Origin: Nemertoderma westbladi
Lineage: Eukaryota; Xenacoelomorpha; Nemertodermatida; Nemertodermatidae
Assembly: GCA_032718475.1 (NCBI GenBank)
Contig: JAUCBJ010005945.1
Location: forward strand, 1 to 37,254
Reading direction: 5' to 3'
Length of the DNA: 37,254 nucleotides
The position numbers were made by a program, and so were the translations under genes. Of this stretch, positions 27,574-37,007 are shown in pieces; within the stretch, counting starts at the first letter, position 1; each line of letters opens with the position of its first letter. The notes under the pieces were generated by a model. The model saw nothing but the letters and a program-made list of their open reading frames with translations, did not search any database and was not told the origin of the DNA.

Positions 27574-28690
27574 TATTCAAGTACAGTTCTACTGTATATT
27601 ATATAGTGTACCGGTATTATCTACAGTATTGTATTAAAGTATATCCTACTTTCACAATTTGATAAGTCATAGATAGTCTTATTGTTCTTATTAAATTATC
27701 TTACATGATAAAACTTGTTATGTGCATTTACCATTAATCATTAAATTATAAATTTTACTGCTGATTATAATTATTGTATATCATCAATCATCTTCTCATG
27801 TGAATTAACATTTACCATTCTAAAAAACACTATAATGAGATATAATGTTCGGATTCATGTTTGGAAATCTTTAGAAAAATATTCAAAAATATTGAGAAGT
27901 TTTGTAAATTTAATAACAAGATCAAAAAAAAATCTTTTAGAATTTAGATACATCTTAAGTATAATATTTTTTATTGACACATCTTGAGTATAATATTTAT
28001 TCAGATAGTTTTGGCGTAAACGGCGCTACATAGAATCCTTCTAGCCAGTTTGTATAAAGGGAGGGTTTTCCAGAGAGGAACCGGCCCAATATCCAATCAA
28101 CACATTCATTGCAATAAACACTACTGCCTGCCAGGTAAACCAGCTTTCACAGGAAGATGGTTTTTGCTGCACGGGCTAACTGCATACCGAAATCTTATAT
28201 TTTGTCAGAGAATCATTTAATTTCATTGCGTATAACATTTATGCCTGATTTGTGTTGTATAACTCCATGAACCTTGTTTACATGTTGCCTAGCAGCAGTT
28301 GTGGTATTACTGAACTCTTATTGGTAACTACCGGAGCCAGCATTCTTGCGTTTTATTGGCTGTTCTATTCTTACAGCATTACTGTGCCTTTATATAGTCG
28401 ATGTTCTTCCCATTACTTTAGGCGTAACCCTAAAGTATATCATATTTTACCCTCGTAATGAGTCTTACAGTACAGTAGTTGTCAGTCCGTTCAAAACCTT
28501 GGTAATATAAAAACAATTAACATTATTCGTTTACAAAAGATTTCAAATAATTTTTTAATGTTACTGCACTTTCTAACTGTTATTACTAATTCTTCTAAAT
28601 GTTACTGATTGCGACTGGTACTTACCTGTACAGGTAGTCAACTTGCTTATTCAGTTATTAACCCTGACACCCGTACTGTGCCATAGCGCA
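27574..28690. other. No gene recognised
   Basis: AT-rich sequence. A 68-codon frame at 28252-28458 has no recognisable motif and is expected by chance. Nothing else can be supported. Confidence 0.5.
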
Positions 28691-29175
28691 GAAACTGACA
28701 TCAGAAATGAAATCAGCGACCTGGAAAACCCCCATGGTGAATGTTTTTATTACATAATATGCTTCCATATTTTTTGACAGACAGACTGCGACAGACAAAC
28801 AGACATACATACAGACAAAGACAGCCTAGAGTTGGTCAGTCGTAAAAACTGACATCAGAAAAGAAATCAGAGATCTGGAAAACACCATGATGAAAGTTTT
28901 TATTACATAGGATGCTTCCATATCTTTTGACAGACATACTCACAGACAAACAGACATACATATTGACAAAGACAGCCTAGAGTTGGTCAGTCGTAAAAAC
29001 TGACATCAGAAATGAAATCAGCGACCTGGAAAACCACCATGGCGAATGTTTTTATTACATAGTATGCTTCCTTATTTTTTGACAGACAGACTGACAGACA
29101 AACAGACATACATACAGACACGATATCCTTCACAGTCGAAAAACTGACATCAGAAAATAAATCAGCGACCAGGCA
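28691..29175. repeat. Tandem repeat of about 150 bp (three units plus partial)
   Basis: Units start with aaactgacatcagaaa at 28692, 28846, 28997 and 29141 (spacings 154, 151, 144). Each contains atcagcgacctggaaaa, ccatg...tttttattacat, ttttttgacagaca and several acagacata words. The last unit is only the first 35 bp. No coding potential. Confidence 0.95.
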
Positions 29176-29179
29176 AGGT

Positions 29180-31110
29180 AAAGTAGAGTAGAGTATGTAG
29201 TTCTACTTATTACGACATTATTGTTTAACAAAAAAAATAGATTTTAGAAAAAATAAATAAATTTTGCTCAAATTTATTCAGGTCCTGGGGGCTAAATATT
29301 AATGTAGAATCCGTACCGAAAGGGTTTTATGCTTATATACATACATACATATGCCAATGTCAGTGAGTACGAACATAGTGCAGCAGTAGACGTATTCTTA
29401 TTTAATTAAAAACAATAGGACTACACTGCTAGAGCAATATTGGACTGGACGCAATAAAAATTTAACCCCTTCAGGGGAAATTCGACGCAAATAACCACTG
29501 ATTACTCTCAAAAATAAAACTGTAACCTGTTCTATTAAAAAAGATGGGATTTGCGTCCAGTTTTCCCCCCTGCTGCCCTGTCTCCAGGCAGACACTGATG
29601 AGCTCAGGCTGTCATGAACTTGAGCTTTAAATAATTCTATCTGTCTGTACAGCAGTACCGGTACTCACTCAGACAGCAGTACCGGTACTCACTCAGACAG
29701 TGTTCGCGCTTTTGAAGACCTTTAGCAGTTTAACCTGCCAAAATTTATATGTCTTTTAGTTAATTAAAACACCTTTAGCATACGACAATATTTTATGCCA
29801 ATAAACAAAACATTAACCGAAGCCAGCCCATGCGCGATCATTCACCCGATGGATACACCCGGGAGGCTGAATTCGGATGCTTAAATTTTATTATTGCAGT
29901 GTAAGATTGCAGTGTAAACCTACTGTATTATTCGATCGATCACTCATATGTAATTTCTGACAGATATTATTAGCTTTCGGGAAATATTAACAGTTCCTTT
30001 AGGACGTGGCGCTCTATCTATTTAAACAGAGCTAGGACTTATACTAAACGCAACGATAATGCTTATGATTAAAGTACAAGGCGCATTCTTTAGGAAATGC
30101 TTTGTTACCAATCACAATCATGCACACTATTCTGCCGACCGTCAGTAAATTTGATCACACATAAAGAGAACAGCAATTGACTCATGTAGTGTCTGCTAAA
30201 TAACATTAGATTCAATACACACCACATTGATATAAATCGCAATTGTTATGTATAGCCTGTCTCTCTAACCTGTAGTGTATCAAGAAAATTGGGAATTTTG
30301 GGTGATTTATCAGTATTCTCCAAAGGGCAATATTTCATCAACAAATCGATACAATTAATAACTGACGGTAAATAACAGTACAAAAGAATCATATGAAGAA
30401 TCATATGACTACTAGTGAGTTAGACTAGTTAGGTAACAGTTATACTTTCGATAATTTAAGCAGTTTTACTAGAGTTCTTCCCAAAAAGCCGGTGTTCTGG
30501 CGAAAAATGGGAACACAACAACAGAATCATATGAAGAATCATATGACTACTACTCTATACGAGGATACCAACTACCCTTATTCCCCGAAGCTCCCGTCCA
30601 ACACAGAGGATGAGCATACAGATAGGAAATTCAGTTCAGTAGCTCTGGGATAGGTCAAAATCAACGCCAACTCAAATTCTATTGGCCGATACGGAAAACA
30701 GAGCTGAGGCAACCTCCCTAAGCTGGTTGGCCGATCGAACAGAACCCAGATCCCTTCGCACAGCAAATCAGCCAATCAGCCGGTAGCTTACACTATTCTA
30801 GCTAGATATCCCTTTTTAGAGTATTCAGCGACTGGGGGGAACTGGTTAGCAAAGCAAACGAATCAGTTATCCCACAAAAGCTTTTACAGACAGTTTCCCC
30901 AAGCGACACCCCTTCTGGCAATTGGGCTGAACCGACACACCTTTTGGCTATGGGAGAGTGTTTGCCAATGAGGTGAGCTTATTGAAGGAAAAGCCAATTA
31001 GAAGCCCAGAAATACTTCCATAGGCTGAAACGACACCCCAATTGGAAATATGCCTACAGTACCGTTACTGCAGTATGCATTAAGGTTGTTATATAGTATG
31101 CCTAGGTAGT
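29180..31110. other. No gene recognised; small repeats
   Basis: 29651-29700 is a 24-bp unit present twice, containing the palindrome AGTACCGGTACT. A 29-bp sequence (agaatcatatgaagaatcat followed by atgactact) occurs exactly at 30385-30413 and 30523-30551. CCAAT or ATTGG words cluster at 30670-31040. Minus-strand frames at 29398-29595 and 30578-30775 show no recognisable domain. Confidence 0.5.
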
Positions 31111-31239
31111 CATCAGTTTACCGGCCGAATCGGTTATATGATCGGTTATATCGGTTATAATATGTACGGTTAATGGCAAAGGTTGATAATACATATTTTA
31201 AAGCCGGTAAAAGGGTACTTACTGACAAGAAGTACATAA

Positions 31240-31840
31240 CACGTTCGTGCGGCCTTCGCGCAGCACGAGAGCCTATATTAGAAAGTACATTACAGTAATC
31301 TCTATTAGATTTACGAAAACCAAAATATATATGAGTGAAGGCGATGTTATCAGTTTGTGATAAATCAGTTGTAAAAATAGAGATCCATTTCAGTTTGCCC
31401 TTACACCCTTTAACTGTCATTTGTAAAAAAATTCTAACTAGGGCTATTTAAGTTAATATGACATTTGTTGTTTTACTATACTCTTATCCTTCATTAGTCT
31501 CGTTGCGTTCGTCCTGTTTTGTCTTAAAATAATTTTCCTAAACGGAGACTAACGACCTTTATAACTATGCAAAGTCTCGTAACTGTAAGAGTAACTGCTG
31601 ATTTATGGCAGATGGATACTCGTATCCACTGTAAACTCGTTGCGTTCGTTGCTTTTTTTTACCAAACTTCAGATTCTTTCTAAACTTTTGCCGGACTACA
31701 TACGTACCAAGTTTCGTTTAATTTCATCAAGGAATAACCGAGTTATTCGCGATCAAAAATTTACGACGACGACGACAGACAACACTTTAATGGCGCCCAT
31801 ATGCTAAGGCTTCGCTAACTTCGTGGCTCGCCCCACAACT
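31240..31840 (+). repeat. Dispersed repeat fragments (mosaic block, R2, R1)
   Basis: 31240-31272 matches the acgttcgt...cgcgcag block of 13468 and 14805. 31490-31610 matches R2 (cgttcgtcctgttttg, ttttcctaaac, actgctgat). 31675-31839 is R1 copy 3, ending ggctcgccccacaac like copy 2. The minus-strand frame at 31118-31420 runs over part of this and is not a convincing gene. Confidence 0.7.
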
Positions 31841-32823
31841 GGGCTGATAATGATTGCTATCCTGGCTAGCTGGCAGGAGAAAATTATCATACAACCCTCC
31901 TGCAAGCATGGTATTAGTAAGTTGCGTAGCAACCGGCCAAACTAAGCTTACTTTACATAAGATGTTTAATTATATGGAACTGCAGAAATTCAAGAGAAAC
32001 TGCAAAGTGAAACATGGCTTATTATTAATATGCCCTACTGCAGTATGGCACTCTGCATGTACGATTGTAGGCTTGCTTGTATGCAATCGTTTTTATAAAA
32101 ATTGTTTGATTATTATGATAAAAGCTTTTACCATTAGTTGAATCACTACTACTGTATAATATTACGACATTAATTACAGTTGGATTAACAGCTCAACTCC
32201 AATTCATTGAATCACTACCAACGTCTAGAAATATAGGCTAGGCCAACCGATGAATATAAATTAGGCCTACCGTGTGTACCGGTATAGGCCTATAGTAGTT
32301 AGGCCTAATTAATATTCCAAATTCTACAGAACAACAATTTATACAATATACAATATGATAGAGGCCCAACAATATTGAATAATGAATTTAATTTTGGAAA
32401 GTATTAATGGGTGTTAGTTAACAAAAAACAACTTTTATGAGTTAGGCTTACTGATAGGCCGATAGGCTTACTAGGCAGGCCATATGCTGCAGCATAGAAT
32501 ATGTAGACTATAATGACTATAATAGAGTATAGAATATACAGTAGTATACAATAGACTAATATAATAGACTATAATAATTGTTGTCATGATAACTTAATAA
32601 TACCGATGCGGTACTTACTGTACTATATTGTACTAACCGCTACCGTTATGGTAGGCGACATTGTGTATAAAAAAAACACTTATCTCGCATCGGTTCATCG
32701 TTTCAGTACTTACACCTTTCTGTCGCTCATTCATCGCTCTCCGGACTAGTGTGTGAGTGAGACGAAGTCCTACTTTATGCATACAGTAATACAGTATAAT
32801 AAAGACTTCTTTGTTATTTTTTT
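31841..32823. other. No gene recognised; TAGGCCTA-rich stretch
   Basis: 32230-32480 has many copies of taggcctaa/ataggcctat palindromic words. The frame at 31854-32141 has no recognisable domain. Confidence 0.45.
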
Positions 32824-32824
32824 T

Positions 32825-32986
32825 ACTTGATTTGATATGTAGTCTAGTTAGTATTAATTGTAATGTTAATATCCGCTTTTGTGAATTTGGCAAGCGAGCT
32901 AATCATTTTTAGGCTACTTGATATGTAGGCTAGTTAGTATTGTAATGTAATATCCGCTTTTGTAAATCCTATGTAAAAGCGAGCTA
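32825..32986. repeat. Imperfect tandem duplication upstream of the IRF-like gene
   Basis: Two units, 32825-32901 and 32916-32986, share acttgat..gatatgtag, ctagttagtatt, aatatccgcttttgt and aagcgagcta. They lie 110-270 bp upstream of the start codon, where promoter or 5' UTR sequence would be expected. A regulatory role is inference. Confidence 0.7.
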
Positions 32987-33095
32987 CACAAATCTACATT
33001 TGTATCCAGTATAACTGTATCTATTAATTGCATTATTAATTATTATTACAACACTTATAACTATAAATCTTATTAAAAGTTTGTTTCATTGAGAC

Positions 33096-34787
33096 ATGAC
33101 CAGAAAAAAAGTTTTATGGAAGTGGTTGTTTTATCATTTAGAAAGTAAAACATATGGGGATGATTTGCGATGGTGTGACAATGATGAAATATTTAAGTTG
33201 TCTAAATTCCAGGCATCGCCACCACAGGTGGCAGGGCAGGAATGTCGTTGGTTTCGCATTTATTGGAAACATAAAAGTAAGCAGGGGTCAAGAGAATCTG
33301 CTATATATAGAGATTGGGGTCTCTTTAAGGATTCCACACGCCGAACTAGGCCGAATATAGTTAATAATGATTACAAAACTAGATTAGGTGCAGCTCTTCG
33401 GACGAAGAAGGAGGCAGGAGAGATTGGTGAAATCGAAGGTAATAATGAGGAGTACAAATACCTATGTTTTTTAAATCAAGAAGAAATAATATCCTACCAG
33501 CAAGAAATATTATCTGACCAGCAATATCACTTAGATCAAAGTTATGGAGATGAAGATTTAATGAGCATTGCATGTTCCCTTCTCTTCAGTAAATCTGTAC
33601 CTGTACCCTTTATTGAAAAGGAAAACACGGATACCGTGTTAGATCACTGTTGTGGACCTCCACCACATGACATAAATTCCATGAATATTGAAAACGGGGA
33701 TGCATTTAATGCTATTGGGATGAACAATGAAGTTAATATTACCAATTCACTGGCAAATGAACCATTGCCACTCGATGTGGACCCATTTTTTGATGATAAC
33801 ATTAGCCTCACATTCCCTGTAACTTCACAAAAATACCAGAAGAATGACATACCATTCTTATCATCTCCACCTAATGCATTTACAACACAATATGGTGATG
33901 GGATGCATGGAAACATAGCCCCACTAAATATAAGGAATCATGAACATCAATGCACAAGGAAGCGAATTGCAGAATTACAACTACCAATACAAGAAACTGT
34001 TGACCATCTGAATTTTATTTCAACCAGTTCTACACCGTTAAATCAAAAGGTGATTATGTCAATAAAATCTATTGAGCAGTTTGATTTCGATGACTCCACA
34101 TCTCTGGGCGATTTCTACGCGAGATTTTGGAGTCATAACGTTATAATTGATAATGATCTGAACGGGCATTGCCATAATGGCCAATACCTCATTGCTCCTA
34201 ACGAAGCTTCAGCGACTAATGATGCTATAATACAGTTTCCATCAATCGATCATGTTTGTAATACACAATCCGTATATCGCAAGAATGATTTCTTGGATTA
34301 CATCAATGATATCTATCGCGATTGTGCGTTGGGATTTCAGATAGGCAGCACTAATAATGGAGATATGTTTATCTGTCGTAAATCAAAACTTCGTTTATTC
34401 GTTGGAGATAAAAAACTAAGATCGAACCCTGAAACTCCAGAGATAATATTTTCATACGTGGAATACCGAGAAAGACTGTTGAGGGCTGTTGCTCAGGGAT
34501 CACTGTATCGACTTGAGCCAGGTTTATTCGTCACATTCGGAAGTCCATTTGATAATTTCAGTAAAAGAGAAATTTCAAGTGGTTTCTACTTTGAAATAAT
34601 CCCAAGTAAGGCATCAAAATTATTTAGTAAAGCTATTTCTGTGGCGGGTATTGAATGTTCAAATACAAACTCTAATGATCGATTTATTGATAAAACTACT
34701 GAGGATTTGAAAAATACTTCAATTCAAGCGACTACTGTGGAAGAGATTGAACACAACCTTAAGGCAACATTCAATAATACAATATAA
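33096..34787 (+). CDS. Interferon regulatory factor-like transcription factor
   Basis: 563 codons, uninterrupted. Residues 1-120 fit an IRF winged-helix DNA-binding domain: VLWKWLFYHLE, LRWCDND, RWFRIYWKHKSKQG, AIYRDWGLFKD and YKTRLGAALR. Trp at 10 (or 8), 26, 57 and 74 match four of the five family tryptophans; the fifth is Tyr93. His59 matches the DNA-contacting His after the third Trp. An extra loop of about 19 residues lies between Trp26 and Trp57. The helix that reads RCALN in classical IRFs is GAALR here (98-102), so the base-contacting Arg, Cys and Asn are replaced. Residues about 395-515 fit the IRF-association domain (GDMFICRKSKLRLFVGDK, IIFSYVEYRERLLRAVAQGS, LFVTFGSPFDNF, FYFEIIP). 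It would act in the nucleus as a dimerising regulator; its targets are unknown. No intron is needed inside the frame. No poly-A tail or flanking duplication marks it as a retrocopy. The start is the first ATG, but an upstream exon joined at ttgtttcattgag is possible. Confidence 0.85.
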   Translation: MTRKKVLWKWLFYHLESKTYGDDLRWCDNDEIFKLSKFQASPPQVAGQECRWFRIYWKHKSKQGSRESAIYRDWGLFKDSTRRTRPNIVNNDYKTRLGAALRTKKEAGEIGEIEGNNEEYKYLCFLNQEEIISYQQEILSDQQYHLDQSYGDEDLMSIACSLLFSKSVPVPFIEKENTDTVLDHCCGPPPHDINSMNIENGDAFNAIGMNNEVNITNSLANEPLPLDVDPFFDDNISLTFPVTSQKYQKNDIPFLSSPPNAFTTQYGDGMHGNIAPLNIRNHEHQCTRKRIAELQLPIQETVDHLNFISTSSTPLNQKVIMSIKSIEQFDFDDSTSLGDFYARFWSHNVIIDNDLNGHCHNGQYLIAPNEASATNDAIIQFPSIDHVCNTQSVYRKNDFLDYINDIYRDCALGFQIGSTNNGDMFICRKSKLRLFVGDKKLRSNPETPEIIFSYVEYRERLLRAVAQGSLYRLEPGLFVTFGSPFDNFSKREISSGFYFEIIPSKASKLFSKAISVAGIECSNTNSNDRFIDKTTEDLKNTSIQATTVEEIEHNLKATFNNTI

Positions 34788-34969
34788 GCCTAATGTTTTA
34801 ATTTCAGTATTGCAATATTGGGTCTATATATTGTAATTTATGATTCATATTACCTATTTAAGTGTTGGCAAAAAATTGTCTTTTTATTTTCTTCGGCCGC
34901 TAGGCCAGGGATTACGAACAAAGTCTGTTATTTCCAGTGCGGTCCCCCCCTAACTTTACTCCCCAGAGG

Positions 34970-35150
34970 AAACTCCAGTACGCATTTACCTACCACTTAA
35001 GGATGCAAGGCAGAGAGATGCGTCCCTCTAAAGCATTCGTGCCGAAACGAAAACTGCCAAGGCCCATGTGAGGATCGAACCCACGACCTACGAGAGATGT
35101 GAATTCAATGCAACCACACTCCATGGTGGTACCCTAATTTAAGCCTGACA
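34970..35150 (-). repeat. tRNA-derived SINE-like element
   Basis: The minus strand has a perfect Pol III B-box core, GTTCGATCC (35080-35072), within GTCGTGGGTTCGATCCTCAC. An A-box-like GAGTGTGGTTGCATTG lies about 45 nt upstream. A non-tRNA tail with TTTCGTTTCGGCACGAA and a GACGCATCTCTCTGCCTTGC stretch follows. Arms do not fold as a full tRNA and there is no clear poly-A, so I read it as a SINE rather than a tRNA gene. Only one copy is seen here. Confidence 0.65.
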
Positions 35151-35224
35151 TGGAAATTATTTTTAAACGTAAACATTAACCCTCAGATTATGCCTCAGAC
35201 TTCTCAATTACGCTATGTTTAAAA

Positions 35225-36400
35225 AAGTAAACTTTTTATTGTGTTCTTTGATTTCAGTAAAGCGTACGGTCGAGTCCCTTAGGGATCAATTATTAGATGA
35301 TTTAAAAGGTTTTAGGTTGTGATCGTAGAATGATTATAGCTGCTATTAAAGCCTCATTCAGGCACCAGATGTACTGTATACAGTAGTTAGAACTACAATT
35401 GTTATAACTTCAATAGGTGTGCGACACTGCGACAGGGAGCGCCTCATCGAGTGGATTATTATTTTGCTTATTATTAATTTTAGTTAACTATATTTTATTA
35501 TTTTATCACACAACGCTTTGTTGTATTAAAGAAATATAATTATCATTTTGCTTATTTCTCAATAAACTTTTTATTATGATAAAGAATGCTGTTATATCCG
35601 ACGGTTTTTTTAGGAGATGTATTTGTGCACTTCTTTATATGGACGATACGGTTATATTTTCAACATCTAGGGAATCCTGTAACCTTAATTTAATAGCTTA
35701 GACTGAATTCTGCGCCATTTCTGGCATGTTGATTAACGAAAAGAAATCTAAATATTTTGTATTAAATGGTAGCGATAGTGATAATTTACCTTTTGTTTTA
35801 GACCACATACAGTAGGTAAAACCGTGTGATTACTATGGTTACTATGCTTGTGTAGGTTTAATATTTTCGGCCGACAGACAGATGACATCAATATTAAAAT
35901 TGCATGAAGCTCAATGCGAAGCCTTCCTGAACAAATTTAGTATTATTTTGTGCTAGAAATTGCACTGTCCCTTTCGCATGGAACGGAAGGTCTTTGATAC
36001 ACGCATTGTAGCTGCAATGCTGTATGGATGCGAATCCAGGCTAGGTGGTAACCTAAGGATAATTGATTCATATTATAACCGTATGGTGAAAATCTTGTTG
36101 TCGGTTCGTATCCGGACCCCCACCGATGTTTGTCTGGTTGAGGCAGGAGTCCCTCCGCTGTCCCACTGGGCTTTAGCTGCAAGAAAACGCTATATGGATG
36201 TACTACAGTATTAATAAAGCTTGACGACCCAGAGATCCCGCTCGTCCAGGTGTTTAACCTTTGTAGAGCAGCAAACTGCCCAGGTTACCTACCACGTTCT
36301 ATACGTTCTACAAACGAGGGCAATGTCAACAGCGATCCGATTCACGCCTTAAAAAATAGAACTCTATCTAAACCAACAACCGCCACAAAAGTGTCATACA
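35225..36400 (+). pseudogene. Second reverse-transcriptase family, copy 2 (decayed)
   Basis: Remnants in several plus-strand frames follow RT order: FIVFFDFSKAYGRVP (motif A), RQGAP (B), LYMDDTVIFSTSRES (C), FCAISGMLINEKKSKY, LIFSADRQMTSILKLHEAQCE, FRMERKVFDTRIVAAMLYGCES, LLSVRIRTPTDVCLVEAGVP and VFNLCRAANCPGY. Many stops and frameshifts are present. An AT-rich stretch at about 35460-35560 interrupts between motif B and C and appears to duplicate the ttgcttatt...aataa segment. It is longer at the 5' side than copy 1 (12621-13480). The only frame of any length is 35960-36214. Not functional. Confidence 0.8.
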
Positions 36401-36870
36401 TACTGTAGGTAAATCAAATCAAATACAGTATGACTAGTTTGCAAATTAAATTTGTCTTTCTAATGATACCAAAATCTCAAAACAACGTAGAAATTTTCCA
36501 AAACATTCTTCAAAGGCAATGATTGCAAATGTAACATACATATGTACAATATGAAATTTCACCTAAAAACTTGAATATGAAAATTTTTGGAGACACTAAA
36601 AGCAGGAGGTTTCTATTGCAACTAAATCATTCAAGACCCATGGCTATCTTAAGTTCCTGAAATTCCTTAACAAAGTACAAATTTTTAAATCCTTTAAAAT
36701 GTTAAAATTTTTACTCTTAAAATTAGCTATGCAAAATAGATATCGTATAGACATTCCGCTGTTGCATACCAACTCATAAAATTATAAAAGGAATTAATAT
36801 TAATATAAACACCCAAGAGTTGCATATTTCTAGTTGACGGCTGAATGAATAGAGTTTGTAAAGTGTACAT
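36401..36870. other. No gene recognised; AT-rich
   Basis: No supported frame. The right-hand part (36775-36870) is downstream of the tubulin-like stop on the minus strand and may derive from a tubulin 3' UTR. Confidence 0.4.
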
Positions 36871-37007
36871 CTAATATTCCTCCTCTCCCTCCTCATCTTC
36901 GGCTCCACCACTATCAACTCCAACCTCCTCGTAATCCTTCTCCAGAGCAGCGAGATCCTCACGAGCATCGCTGAATTATCCCTCTTCTAACGCACCGCCC
37001 ACATCCC
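36871..37007 (-). pseudogene. Alpha-tubulin C-terminal fragment with nonsense mutation
   Basis: In one minus-strand frame the codons before the TAG at 36873-36871 read [20 protein letters not shown], then [14 protein letters not shown]. This is the unmistakable acidic C-terminal tail of alpha-tubulin ending in Tyr, the residue removed and re-added in the detyrosination cycle. Immediately before it comes EEG-stop-F, where alpha-tubulins have EEGEF: GAA has become TAA (about 36980). Upstream residues VGGAL are a degraded VGEGM. Tubulin similarity ends near 37007, where a retroelement fragment on the same strand begins. It is a broken 3' remnant, not a working gene. Confidence 0.85.

Noticed and set aside
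33096-34787. Processed retrocopy origin for the IRF-like gene
   Set aside because: I found no poly-A tract and no flanking direct repeat around the ORF. Lack of introns alone does not prove retroposition, so I left the origin open.
36774-36968. A 64-codon minus-strand frame over the tubulin fragment
   Set aside because: It is out of phase with the tubulin codons, which read clearly in another minus-strand frame.
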